Positions 32,868 through 40,417 of a stretch of 64,000 nt of DNA are shown here, in pieces. Under the pieces are notes generated by a model. That model saw only the letters and a program-made list of their open reading frames with translations. It did no database searches and was not told where the DNA came from. A program made the position numbers and the translations under genes. The first letter of the stretch is position 1, and every line of letters begins with the position of its first letter. Source of the stretch: Pseudomonas baetica (GTDB lineage Bacteria > Pseudomonadota > Gammaproteobacteria > Pseudomonadales > Pseudomonadaceae); the NCBI RefSeq assembly GCF_019733355.1, contig NZ_JAIHLQ010000003.1, forward strand, positions 62,001 through 126,000, written 5' to 3'.

Positions 32868-32904
32868 ATAAGCGTCCTTATGCTTAGGATATAAGCACGC
32901 TTAT
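32844..32904. promoter_or_regulatory. Right operators (OR), three 14-bp palindromic sites
   Basis: ATAAGTTCCCTTAT (32844-32857), ATAAGCGTCCTTAT (32868-32881) and ATAAGCACGCTTAT (32891-32904), spaced 24 and 23 bp centre to centre. One site covers the PRM -10, one the space between promoters, one the PR start region, just as OR3/OR2/OR1 in lambda. Confidence 0.9.
32862..32890 (+). promoter_or_regulatory. Rightward early promoter PR
   Basis: TTGCAA (32862-32867), 17-bp spacer containing the middle operator, TAGGAT (32885-32890); start site then falls inside the rightmost operator, upstream of cro. Confidence 0.8.
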
Positions 32905-32918
32905 CAGGAGTTCTAGCT

Positions 32919-33128
32919 ATGACCCCCATTGAAAAGCTCGTCGAGTTCTTTGGCGGGCAGGCAAAAACGGCCGCAGCACTCGGTGTATCCCAGGCCGCCG
33001 TCTCTTACTGGTTCAACGGCACCCACGTTATGGGCGCTAACAAAGCATTCCTGGCTGAGGAGATCACTGGCGGAGCAATCACTGCTCGCCAGCTATGCGC
33101 ATCACAGCCTCGCAAATCCGCAGCCTAA
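32919..33128 (+). CDS. cro: Cro-like repressor
   Basis: 69 aa single HTH domain (GGQAKTAAALGVSQAAVSYW, Cro/YdaS-like). Divergent from cI across the operator region and first gene from PR, hence Cro. Start ATG at 32919 after AGGAG. It should bind the same operators to favour lytic growth. Confidence 0.88.
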   Translation: MTPIEKLVEFFGGQAKTAAALGVSQAAVSYWFNGTHVMGANKAFLAEEITGGAITARQLCASQPRKSAA

Positions 33129-33157
33129 ACCCACTCATCAGCCGCAAGGAGCATCAC

Positions 33158-33358
33158 ATGTACGCCGACCAATCACACAAGCGCGACACGCCTCGGAAGG
33201 TGCGTTTCAACAAAACCCTTGACCGAATCCTGCACAGAGCTGCGGAAAGAGCAGAGATGCAGCACGCCACCTATCTGTACGAAATGATCGAGTGGGCTGT
33301 TGAAAACGGTGCCATTGAAGCGCTGAGCAAGGACGAGAAGAAGTCTAGCGCTGCATAG
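33158..33358 (+). CDS. Small regulator candidate, CII position
   Basis: 66 aa, MYADQSHKRDTPRKVRFNKT; the KVRFNKTLDRILHRAAERAE core resembles a ribbon-helix-helix/Arc-like protein. AAGGAG lies 7 nt upstream. Sits where cII does in lambda, but I cannot show that it activates an establishment promoter. Confidence 0.6.
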   Translation: MYADQSHKRDTPRKVRFNKTLDRILHRAAERAEMQHATYLYEMIEWAVENGAIEALSKDEKKSSAA

Positions 33359-33378
33359 AGGCCCTTTGGAGGTGACCA

Positions 33379-33585
33379 GTGCCTGAAATTGACTACGAGC
33401 ACCTGACTGATGGTGCTAAGCGGAGAGTCGCGGCCTTTGCACTGAAGAAGGGCTTAGACATCGACGAAGCGCTCGAGGCGATTGCCATCGAGTTTCTGGC
33501 AATGGGAGGACCCTCACTTATGAGGCGACCCAAAGCCAAGCTGTACCAATTGACGCCCAAAGAGGGCCTCAAAAGTGACACTTAA
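33379..33585 (+). CDS. Small helical protein with GTG start
   Basis: 68 aa from GTG 33379 (MPEIDYEHLTDGAKRRVAAF), with GGAGG 7 nt upstream. Helix-turn-helix-like pattern (LKKGLDIDEALEAIAIEFLA). Followed by a hairpin terminator. Function unknown. Confidence 0.6.
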   Translation: MPEIDYEHLTDGAKRRVAAFALKKGLDIDEALEAIAIEFLAMGGPSLMRRPKAKLYQLTPKEGLKSDT

Positions 33586-33610
33586 AGATCTCAAATCACA
33601 GGCACAAAAA

Positions 33611-33636
33611 AGCCACCGGGCAATGGTGGCTTCTTG
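33611..33636 (+). terminator. Early rightward terminator (tR1-like)
   Basis: 7-bp stem AGCCACC / GGTGGCT (33611-33617, 33625-33631) followed by TCTTG; a weak U-tract, consistent with a leaky terminator between the regulators and rha/replication genes. Confidence 0.6.
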
Positions 33637-33669
33637 TGCAGCACTTAATACAACGTTCTGGAGCGAATA

Positions 33670-34470
33670 ATGCACCACTCAAGCCAAACGATCAATACCC
33701 CCGCGAATGTCGCGACACGTTTTGTTGATTCTGAAAACGTGTCGCGCACCACCATGTCATCGCGCGAGATCGCCGAACTGGTCGAATCTCGCCACGACAG
33801 CGTGAAGCGCACCATCGAGCGCCTCCAAGAAAAGGGGGTAGTGAGCTTTACACCATCGGTGGAAACCTCGCACGAAGGTGCCGGGTCGCGCCCGGTTGAA
33901 GTTTATCTCGTGAACAAGCGCGACAGCTTTGTGGTTGTCGCCCAGCTCAGCCCTGAGTTCACAGCGGCACTCGTTGATCGCTGGCAGGAGCTCGAAGGCC
34001 AGTCTTCCAATGCTCAACCACTCACTACGATCCAAATTCTGCAGATCGCCATGGAGTCTGAAAAGGCCCGATTGATGCTGACCGCGCAGGTCGAGGCCCA
34101 GGCAGAGAAGATTCACTCCTTGGAAAACCTATTCAAGGAAGGCATGACCCACACCCAGTTCTGCAAGGGCCTCAATGGGGTCAACGTCATGCAGGTGGGC
34201 AAGTTCCTCGAAGGTCGGAGCTGGCTCTACAACGAGAGCAAATCCGGCCTGCGCTTCCGTGTGGCGTCCTACGCCCGCGACAAGTACATGACCGAGCACC
34301 AGCACGAAGTCACTCCCCACGGCAAAGAGCCGTTCGTTTCCTTCACGCCAGTTCTGCTCAAGAAGGGCGCCGTGCGCCTGTACGACCTGTACCTGGCCGG
34401 CGAGCTGCCAATGAAGAAGACCTGGGACGGGCTGTTCACTCACGACAAGGCTATGCGGGGTGCTGCATGA
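33670..34470 (+). CDS. Rha-family phage regulator with antirepressor-type C-terminus
   Basis: 266 aa. Rha domain about residues 28-110 (TTMSSREIAELVESRHDSVK ... VYLVNKRDSFVVVAQLSPEF). The C-terminal half (GMTHTQFCKGLNGVNVMQVG ... FTPVLLKKGAVRLYDLYLAG) is of the antirepressor KilAC kind. Such proteins interfere with regulation in the lytic cycle. The first 30 codons contain a 36-bp imperfect palindrome (33711-33746), also found at 40367-40402, which may be its own operator. Stop overlaps the next start as ATGA. Confidence 0.8.
   Translation: MHHSSQTINTPANVATRFVDSENVSRTTMSSREIAELVESRHDSVKRTIERLQEKGVVSFTPSVETSHEGAGSRPVEVYLVNKRDSFVVVAQLSPEFTAALVDRWQELEGQSSNAQPLTTIQILQIAMESEKARLMLTAQVEAQAEKIHSLENLFKEGMTHTQFCKGLNGVNVMQVGKFLEGRSWLYNESKSGLRFRVASYARDKYMTEHQHEVTPHGKEPFVSFTPVLLKKGAVRLYDLYLAGELPMKKTWDGLFTHDKAMRGAA
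33711..33746. repeat. 36-bp palindromic site, copy A (inside rha)
   Basis: Arms CGCGACACGTTTT and AAAACGTGTCGCG are perfect inverted copies with a 10-bp centre. A second 36-bp copy with the same outer arms is at 40367-40402. The equal length and conserved ends argue for a protein-binding site. Confidence 0.7.
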
Positions 34471-34697
34471 GCCGGATAACGATCGTTCTCGACAGCCCCA
34501 CAGAGCCAATCCACTTGGGCATGACGCTAGCTGGCGGTCGCCTCACAAGCGCATGCCTCGGCGACCAATCAGAGCTTCTCGAGACAACCAAGAAGCTCCA
34601 GCGCGCGCTGTTCTATTACAACCAGATGCCAGAAGCCGAACGCCTCGCAATTGAGCGCGAAGCCGCACGCATCATCGCCAAATTGGAGGCCGCGTAA
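34467..34697 (+). CDS. Small phage protein, unknown
   Basis: 76 aa, MSRITIVLDSPTEPIHLGMT..., beta strands followed by a long helix (PEAERLAIEREAARIIAKLE). Overlaps rha and the O-like gene by 4 and 1 bp. Confidence 0.65.
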   Translation: MSRITIVLDSPTEPIHLGMTLAGGRLTSACLGDQSELLETTKKLQRALFYYNQMPEAERLAIEREAARIIAKLEAA

Positions 34698-35458
34698 TGG
34701 CCGGAGACTGGATAAAAATGCGAATCGACCTCCAAACCCACCCGAAAGTTTTCCGCATTGTGTCCGCATTGAAAGCGGACAGGTTGCGGGTTATTGGCGG
34801 ACTGCATGTCGCTTGGAGCATCTTCGACACTCATTCTGCTGATGGCGTGCTGCTGGGCTATGACTGCAATGCGATGGACGCTGTGATCGGCTGGCCAGGG
34901 TTCACGCAGGCTATGATCGACGTGCAGTGGGCTTCTATCGATGAGGCTGGAAGCCTTGTAATGCCTCGCTTTGACGAGCACAACGGGGCAAGCGCCAAGC
35001 GCCGTGCGAACGACAATGAGAGGAAGCGAACCGCTCGAAAGTCGGTGAGTGTCCGCAAAATGTCCTCAAGTGATGCGGACGAAATGCGGACCAGAGAAGA
35101 GAAGAGAAGAGAAGATCAAAACCCTCTCTCTGCGCGAGAAGCTATCGACCCTCGCATGCCCAGCGAAATGACCCTCGACTGGCACCCGGACGACAAGCTG
35201 CTGAAAACCTACTCGGTTCACTCTGGCGTTGCGCTGGACCTGTTCACCGAAGATGCGCGCAGGGCATTCACTGCCCACTACGAGCCGCGCTGCCAGGTGA
35301 ACACCCAGGCGGAGTGGGTGCAGATGCTGGTGAAGTGGGTGCTTAGCGATCGGAATCGAGCAGCATCGTCGAACGTCAGGCAGTTCACGCCGCGCCAGAG
35401 TAATGAGCCTGACTTCGACAGCAATGCCTGGGCCGAAGGCCTTGTGGTGAGCCCATGA
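34697..35458 (+). CDS. Phage replication initiator, O-like
   Basis: 253 aa. N-terminal winged-helix-like part (MAGDWIKMRIDLQTHPKVFR ... LVMPRFDEHNGASAKRRAND) typical of phage initiators; charged middle; C-terminal DnaT-like part (ARRAFTAHYEPRCQVNTQAE then WVQMLVKWVLSDR). A purine tract of AGAGA repeats lies in the middle of the gene (35092-35114), where lambda has its origin inside O. Followed by the P-like gene with ATGA overlap. Confidence 0.8.
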   Translation: MAGDWIKMRIDLQTHPKVFRIVSALKADRLRVIGGLHVAWSIFDTHSADGVLLGYDCNAMDAVIGWPGFTQAMIDVQWASIDEAGSLVMPRFDEHNGASAKRRANDNERKRTARKSVSVRKMSSSDADEMRTREEKRREDQNPLSAREAIDPRMPSEMTLDWHPDDKLLKTYSVHSGVALDLFTEDARRAFTAHYEPRCQVNTQAEWVQMLVKWVLSDRNRAASSNVRQFTPRQSNEPDFDSNAWAEGLVVSP

Positions 35459-36159
35459 AGCCAGCCAGCCAATTGATGGCGACCATGGGCAACCTTCCTG
35501 CCGTGCAACCTCACCAGCCTCTCCAGGTGACGCCGCAGACGGCGGAAGTGGTGAACGACCTGTTCCGTCGCCTGCGCGGGATCTTCCCGGCGTGGCGCCA
35601 AGCTTGGCCGTCCACTGAAGCGCTGGACGCCGCCAAGGCCGAGTGGATCAAAGAGTTTGCCGACGAAGGCATTCGCACGTTGGAACAGATCGAGTTCGGT
35701 ATCCAGAAGTGCCGCAAGCTCAAGAAGCCTTTCGCGCCGAGCGTTGGTGAGTTCATCGCCATGTGCGTGCCGGGCCCTGAAGACTTCGGCATGCCTGCGC
35801 CGGCTGATGCGTGGCTCGAAGCGCTGATGGGCACCTACAGCCATGACGCGGTGAAGCTCGCATCGGAAGCAACTGGCCTGTTCGACCTGCGCGCAGCAAA
35901 GCAGGAAGACAAGGGCCTGCGTGCCAGATTCGACCGCAACTACGAGGTGATCCTGCGCCGCGCCCAAGCCGGCCAACCACTCGACGGCAAGATCCTGACC
36001 GGCATCGGTCACGACGGCCAGAAATCGGAACTGGAGTTGGCTGAAGAGCAGGCCCAGCAGTTCCAGGCGCGGCTTATCGAGCTGCAAGGAATCCCAGCAG
36101 ACGGCGCATCGGCGCGAGAACTGCTGATGGCGAAATTTGGCAGGAGGGCTGCGCAATGA
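35455..36159 (+). CDS. Phage replication protein P-like (helicase loader)
   Basis: 234 aa. Lambda-P-type features: VVNDLFRRLRGIFPAWRQAW, KEFADEGIRTLEQIEFGIQK, FAPSVGEFIAMC. Should recruit host DnaB to the O-bound origin. Overlaps O-like and the following membrane-protein gene by 4 bp each. Confidence 0.85.
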   Translation: MKPASQLMATMGNLPAVQPHQPLQVTPQTAEVVNDLFRRLRGIFPAWRQAWPSTEALDAAKAEWIKEFADEGIRTLEQIEFGIQKCRKLKKPFAPSVGEFIAMCVPGPEDFGMPAPADAWLEALMGTYSHDAVKLASEATGLFDLRAAKQEDKGLRARFDRNYEVILRRAQAGQPLDGKILTGIGHDGQKSELELAEEQAQQFQARLIELQGIPADGASARELLMAKFGRRAAQ

Positions 36160-36353
36160 AACTCCATCGTTACATCTGGCCTGCCATGCAGGGCGCGGGG
36201 GCTGTCTTGTTGTTCATGGCTGCGATCTCGGCGGTCACATACCTGCTCGCACCTCCGCCAACGCTTGCGCAGATTTGCGCCCGCACCAACGAGAAAGGCT
36301 CATCCGCCTGGGTTGCCTGTGTAGACAAGATGATCCAGGAGCGCAAGCAATGA
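36156..36353 (+). CDS. Small single-span membrane protein
   Basis: 65 aa, MKLHRYIWPAMQGAGAVLLF then a second hydrophobic part, ending with a Cys-containing polar domain (ICARTNEKGSSAWVACVDKM). Unknown role; tightly packed between P and a small gene. Confidence 0.65.
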   Translation: MKLHRYIWPAMQGAGAVLLFMAAISAVTYLLAPPPTLAQICARTNEKGSSAWVACVDKMIQERKQ

Positions 36354-36586
36354 CCACCCAACAACAGGCCAAATCCAGCCCAGTACGCCCGAAACCAACG
36401 CACAACGGCTCAGCCATGACCCCTGAACAGAAATTCACCGTAGACACCCTACGAGCCATTGGCTTCCAGATCGTCCTCCAGGCCAAGGACATCGTTCGTA
36501 TGACCAAGGGCGCAGACAAGCGACTGGTGCGGGCTGACGGCAGCGTTATGCGTGCGAACCATATTGAGCGGGGAGTAGGGCGATGA
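36350..36586 (+). CDS. Phage hypothetical protein
   Basis: 78 aa from MTTQQQAKSSPVRPKPTHNG. ATG at 36350 overlaps the previous stop; basic, with QIVLQAKDIVRMTKGADKRL. A longer in-frame form runs through the upstream gene and is rejected. Confidence 0.6.
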   Translation: MTTQQQAKSSPVRPKPTHNGSAMTPEQKFTVDTLRAIGFQIVLQAKDIVRMTKGADKRLVRADGSVMRANHIERGVGR

Positions 36587-37350
36587 GCGATTACAGCGAA
36601 CTGAAGCGGCTGGCCGAGGCCCTCCACGGGGCTGAATGGCAATTGGTCGATGGCGATGGGTTCGATGCCGATAACAGGTTTGTTACGTCTCAGCGTCGAA
36701 TCGACGACAACAAGGTCGCCTTTGCTGAAATTAATTACGGTCACCCTGAAGCGGGAATGGGCGAGCCATTCCAGAGCGAGCAAGTCACTGCCGGGGAATT
36801 CATCGCCGCGGCCAACCCTGCCGCAGTCCTGACCCTGATCGCCGACAACGAACAGTTGGCCAAGACTGCTGACTGCTGGGACAGGCTGAACGTCCAGAAC
36901 AAGGCGCTCAGTGATTCGTTCAAAGCCGAGCGTGACCAGGCCGAGCAGGATTACAGGGATGTCGTCGGCGCCATTGAGCTTCGCGATATCGAAATAGCCA
37001 AGCTCCGCGCCGAAATCTCCGGCCTCAAGACCGGCTACGAAGCATACGAGCAGTTGAACGCCGAGCTGAAGGCTGAGAACGAGCGGCTACTCGATCAGGT
37101 CGGGGTGCTGCAGTCCGATGCTAATAGCTGGCAGTCCGGCTATGACGTGGGGCGGCATATGGGCACCAAGACGGTTTGGGCTGAGCGTCGGGCCGTCCGC
37201 AAGGATGCCGAGCGGTACCGGTGGTTGCGTGACGGTTGCGGAATCGTGGAATACAGATCCATAGCGACCATCGGCTCGGGAATGCTTCCCTCCGGCGAAA
37301 AGTTAGACGACGTCATCGACGCCGCCATGAGCAAGGCGGTGCAGTCATGA
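36583..37350 (+). CDS. Ea22-like phage protein
   Basis: 255 aa. N-terminal MSDYSELKRLAEALHGAEWQ, long coiled coil (residues about 100-175) and C-terminal KDAERYRWLRDGCG box shared with the protein at 16920-17252. Early-gene cargo of unknown activity. Confidence 0.7.
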   Translation: MSDYSELKRLAEALHGAEWQLVDGDGFDADNRFVTSQRRIDDNKVAFAEINYGHPEAGMGEPFQSEQVTAGEFIAAANPAAVLTLIADNEQLAKTADCWDRLNVQNKALSDSFKAERDQAEQDYRDVVGAIELRDIEIAKLRAEISGLKTGYEAYEQLNAELKAENERLLDQVGVLQSDANSWQSGYDVGRHMGTKTVWAERRAVRKDAERYRWLRDGCGIVEYRSIATIGSGMLPSGEKLDDVIDAAMSKAVQS

Positions 37351-37745
37351 CCGAGTTCGCAATTCGCAGCCAGCGCGACATCAGCCGCCTGATGGGCGTC
37401 CTCCACGCAACCGACTTCACCAAAACCAAGATCGTGGTCATCAAGGATGAGAAACGCCCGGACGTCTGCAACCGCAAGATGTGGGCAATGCTCAAGGACG
37501 TTTCCGAGCAGGTCATCTGGCACGGCAAGAAACTGAGCAGCGAAGACTGGAAGTGCCTTTTCAGTGCCTCGCTGGAGAAGCAGCGTGCTGAGCCTGGCCT
37601 CGACGGTGGATTTGTCGTCATGGCTGTGTCGACCAGCAAGCAGTCGCAGAAGTGGTTCAGCGATCTGTTCGAGCTGATGCATGCGTTCGGCGCCGAGCAT
37701 GACGTGCGCTGGACGGAGCAGGACAAGTGGGGAGGGCGGTATTGA
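37347..37745 (+). CDS. ninB: NinB-type recombination protein
   Basis: 132 aa. Family boxes RKMWAMLKDVSEQVIWHGKK, SSEDWKCLFSASL, SKQSQKWFSDLFELMHAFGA are visible. NinB (lambda Orf) binds single-stranded DNA and assists recombination in place of RecFOR. First of the nin genes after the replication block, as in lambda. Confidence 0.9.
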   Translation: MTEFAIRSQRDISRLMGVLHATDFTKTKIVVIKDEKRPDVCNRKMWAMLKDVSEQVIWHGKKLSSEDWKCLFSASLEKQRAEPGLDGGFVVMAVSTSKQSQKWFSDLFELMHAFGAEHDVRWTEQDKWGGRY

Positions 37746-38077
37746 TGAGCAGCTTCTACTGGAGATGGGCGACATCAACACTGCTCGGAACGCATTACCT
37801 CAGAAAGTATTGCCCGAAGTGGGACGCAGCGCTCAATCGACTGATCGACAAGCATTGGGAATCAGTGGAGGTCGGTGAGCATACGGCGAAACTAGGCGAG
37901 GCTCACGTCTGGATCAGCAACGCATTTTACTCATACGGAACTCAATTCATGGGGGTAGCTGAGTTCCGTCCCTCGGTGCGGACTATGCGTCGCCTGGATA
38001 GCCTCGTCCGATACGAGCAAGCCAAAAAAGAAGAAAAAAAGCGCGAGGAACACCTCAAGCAGATGGAGGGCTTTTGA
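37745..38077 (+). CDS. Phage hypothetical protein (nin region)
   Basis: 110 aa from MSSFYWRWATSTLLGTHYLR; start overlaps the ninB stop (TGATG). C-terminal half is lysine/glutamate-rich (EQAKKEEKKREEHLKQMEGF). Not recognised. Confidence 0.65.
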   Translation: MSSFYWRWATSTLLGTHYLRKYCPKWDAALNRLIDKHWESVEVGEHTAKLGEAHVWISNAFYSYGTQFMGVAEFRPSVRTMRRLDSLVRYEQAKKEEKKREEHLKQMEGF

Positions 38078-38658
38078 TGCTCGCCGCCAAACAACCAAAA
38101 CCGAAGAAGTGCAAGAACCCAGCGTGCGGCATCAGCTTCCCGCCGCAGCGCTTGGGGCAGGCGGTATGCAGTCCGAAGTGCGCGCTTGCCATGGCGCCGG
38201 CGAACACCGAGAAAGCCCGTAAGGCAATCGCTCAGCGCGACCGCCGCGAGATCCAGGTGCGCAAGGAAAAGCTGAAGAGCAGGGCGGATCATCTGCGCGA
38301 AGCCCAGGCGGCATTCAACGAGTGGGTCCGCCTGCGTGACGCCGATCGCCCTTGTATCAGTTGCGGTCGGCACCACGAGGGTCAATACCACGCTGGGCAC
38401 TATCGCTCTGTGGGAGCGAACCCCGAGCTGCGATTCGAACCGCTCAACGTGTGGAAGCAGTGCGCGCCATGCAACACGCACCTGTCCGGCAACCTGGTGA
38501 ATTACCGGCTTTCGCTCCTGCAGCTGATCGGCCCGGAAAAGGTCGATTGGCTGGAAGGGCCGCACCCGGCCTGCAAGCACGCCGTCGAAGAAATCAAAAC
38601 CATCAAGGCCGAGTACCGGGCAAAGACCAGAGAACTGAAGAAGGGGCAGGTAGCATGA
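38077..38658 (+). CDS. ninG: NinG/Rap-type recombination endonuclease
   Basis: 193 aa. N-terminal zinc pair (KCKNPACGISFPPQ ... CSPKC), coiled stretch, then an HNH-like core CISCGRHHEGQYHAGHYRSV ... KQCAPCNTHLSGN. Rap cleaves recombination intermediates. ATG at 38077 overlaps the previous stop (TGATG). Confidence 0.9.
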   Translation: MLAAKQPKPKKCKNPACGISFPPQRLGQAVCSPKCALAMAPANTEKARKAIAQRDRREIQVRKEKLKSRADHLREAQAAFNEWVRLRDADRPCISCGRHHEGQYHAGHYRSVGANPELRFEPLNVWKQCAPCNTHLSGNLVNYRLSLLQLIGPEKVDWLEGPHPACKHAVEEIKTIKAEYRAKTRELKKGQVA

Positions 38659-39236
38659 AGATCAACTCAGCGCGCCAGGCTTGGCATGACTGCACCTACA
38701 ACCCAGCGCCGGGCCAAACCTCTGACGTCGTCCAGTTGGGTGTGGTAGTCCAGAGCACAGAGCGCGGGCCATCGGCGAATCACGCAATGCACAGCGCGCT
38801 GGCCGGACACATCCAGTCGGCAATCGCCCGGCTTCACCCGCAAGTGCGCGTATTCGGAGAGTACATGTACGCCGCGAACCGGGACGACGATATCCGTGAG
38901 GCTGCGGAGGAGGTCGTCTTCGGCATGGTCGCCTCGAAGTCCAAGCGCATGACCGCGGCCAAGCGGGAGAAGCTGGAGTATGTGGTTAAGGGCGTAATGC
39001 GCCGGTATCGCTACATGCACCAGGGCGGACAGTCGTCCAACGAAGATCCGCTGATCAAGCCGGAAGGGTTCCGTTCGTGGCTCATGGTGGAGTACGGCGT
39101 GAGGATCGAATCGTGTGCCTGGGCGCGTGATTGGGAGCCTGCGATTCAGCTCGCATTCGACTGCTGCCAGGACTTGGATCGTATGGCGCTGAGCCCGATT
39201 GGCGCGGTGATTTATCAGATGAAAGAAGCCGCTTGA
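38655..39236 (+). CDS. Q-position protein, candidate late antiterminator
   Basis: 193 aa from MKINSARQAWHDCTYNPAPG (ATG 38655, 4-bp overlap with ninG). No zinc motif; C-terminal half helical and basic (KREKLEYVVKGVMRRYRYMH). I do not recognise the family. It is the last early gene and is followed directly by a promoter-like TTGACT and a strong terminator at 39306-39329, the arrangement of lambda Q-PR'-tR'. The late-regulator role is inferred from that. Confidence 0.55.
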   Translation: MKINSARQAWHDCTYNPAPGQTSDVVQLGVVVQSTERGPSANHAMHSALAGHIQSAIARLHPQVRVFGEYMYAANRDDDIREAAEEVVFGMVASKSKRMTAAKREKLEYVVKGVMRRYRYMHQGGQSSNEDPLIKPEGFRSWLMVEYGVRIESCAWARDWEPAIQLAFDCCQDLDRMALSPIGAVIYQMKEAA

Positions 39237-39261
39237 CTTCCCGCACGGCTGGCGGCATCAT
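39233..39261 (+). promoter_or_regulatory. Candidate late promoter (PR'-like)
   Basis: TTGACT (39233-39238), 17-bp spacer, CATCAT (39256-39261). The -10 is poor, but the box is followed 45 bp on by a strong terminator, the classic target of a Q-type antiterminator. Confidence 0.4.
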
Positions 39262-39305
39262 TTTGCCACATTGAGTATTTTGCCTGCGGCAACTTGATCC
39301 ACAAA

Positions 39306-39329
39306 CCCCGCCATCGAGCGGGGTTTTTT
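39306..39329 (+). terminator. Strong terminator before the late genes (tR'-like)
   Basis: Perfect stem CCCCGC / GCGGGG (39306-39311, 39318-39323) and TTTTTT. Any transcript from the early region or PR' must pass it to reach the lysis/head/tail genes. Confidence 0.9.
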
Positions 39330-39413
39330 GTGTCTGCGATTTCCAAAATCCCTCGGAACCTCTGATCGCCAAGTTCAGCGAGGGCCTCATTAGCGACTGA
39401 CCTGGCGAATACC

Positions 39414-39599
39414 ATGACAAGAACTATCGACGAGACAATCGAGCAGCTTCAATTCATCCGCGAGAAGAGCGGCGGGCACCTGCTGGTCCTTGGCATCCAG
39501 GAAGTACCAACAACTGAATATCGGAATGCGGGTGATGGCAGTGTTGAGGAATATGGCATCCGCTATTGGCCTGAGCCTGTAGAGGGCGGCAAGCAGTAA
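39414..39599 (+). CDS. Small phage protein, unknown
   Basis: 61 aa, MTRTIDETIEQLQFIREKSG..., acidic, with YGIRYWPEP near the end. No ribosome site of note; same direction as the late genes. Not recognised. Confidence 0.55.
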   Translation: MTRTIDETIEQLQFIREKSGGHLLVLGIQEVPTTEYRNAGDGSVEEYGIRYWPEPVEGGKQ

Positions 39600-39616
39600 G
39601 CCTGCCGCCAGAACCG

Positions 39617-39856
39617 TCAGAGCTTTTTGGCTATTTTGCCTCCGCTCAGTAAGCGGTACTCGGTGTCGCTGACCTTCTGCACCGCTCCACCGCTCATGGT
39701 TTCATAGTTCTTTCTCTCGTCTCGCCATTGAGTCTCCCTAGACCCAAGAGGATCTATGCCGCTTTGCTCTGTTAGCTCGATGATGGTGAATGTCTCGCCA
39801 TCGTTAGTAGCGGCGTGAAATCTAAGTGTTTCGATAGTTCTGGTTTTAATAGCCAT
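39617..39856 (-). CDS. Small minus-strand cargo gene before the holin
   Basis: 79 aa from MAIKTRTIETLRFHAATNDG. Beta-rich (FTIIELTEQSG, AVQKVSDTEYRLLSGGKIAK), resembling small Pseudomonas prophage cargo proteins. It is the only leftward gene between ninG and the fibre genes, so it likely has its own promoter. Confidence 0.6.
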   Translation of the reverse strand: MAIKTRTIETLRFHAATNDGETFTIIELTEQSGIDPLGSRETQWRDERKNYETMSGGAVQKVSDTEYRLLSGGKIAKKL

Positions 39857-39951
39857 TTGCATCATCCGTTTACAGCTGTAGGGGCTTGAACGGTAGCAGT
39901 GATATGGCATTTAGCCAGCCAAGGCTTTTATTTTTCGGATCGACACCCATT

Positions 39952-39978
39952 GCCCGCTCGTAACGGGCTTCTTTATTT
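39952..39978 (+). terminator. Weak rightward hairpin terminator
   Basis: Stem GCCCG / CGGGC (39952-39956, 39964-39968) followed by TTCTTTATTT, ahead of the holin gene. Confidence 0.55.
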
Positions 39979-40037
39979 CCCTTGGCTGCCACCTGTCAGC
40001 CCTTTTTATTCTCGCTCCCCGCAAGGGAGGTCATCGG

Positions 40038-40364
40038 ATGAAGCTCATGCCCGAAAAGAACCCGGACACGTGGGCCGCCATCTGGGTGGCCCTGAGCAAT
40101 CCACTTTGGCAGGGCGCAATCATGGCGATCCTCATCTCCTTTCTGCGTGTCCTGTATGACGCTAAAGAGACCAGCAAGCGCCGGATCTTCTTCGAAGCGC
40201 TGATCTGCGGTGGATTGAGCCTGTCTGCCAGTAGCGTCATCGAGTGGATGGCCTGGCCTTCGAATCTGTCCGTAGCTGCCGGGGGCGCCATTGGCTTCCT
40301 TGGGGTTACGGCGATCCGGGAAATGGTTACTCGGTTCCTGGGTCGGAAAGTCGACTCGCTATAG
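40038..40364 (+). CDS. Phage holin (lambda-family, PF05106-like)
   Basis: 108 aa. MPEKNPDTWAAIWVALS is the characteristic N-terminus; three hydrophobic segments (about 22-42, 55-72, 78-95) and a basic C-terminus. Forms lesions in the inner membrane to release endolysin. It lies ahead of the terminase rather than with the endolysin, which is far to the right, as in several Pseudomonas siphoviruses. Confidence 0.85.
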   Translation: MKLMPEKNPDTWAAIWVALSNPLWQGAIMAILISFLRVLYDAKETSKRRIFFEALICGGLSLSASSVIEWMAWPSNLSVAAGGAIGFLGVTAIREMVTRFLGRKVDSL

Positions 40365-40366
40365 CT

Positions 40367-40402
40367 CGCGACACGTTTCGCGAATCAGTAAATTGTGTCG
40401 CG
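40367..40402. repeat. 36-bp palindromic site, copy B
   Basis: Starts with the same 12 bases as copy A (CGCGACACGTTT) and ends with the same GTGTCGCG, total length again 36 bp. The centre differs. Located in the 53-bp gap between the holin gene and the gene at 40418. Confidence 0.7.
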
Positions 40403-40417
40403 ACATGGGAGAAGGGC

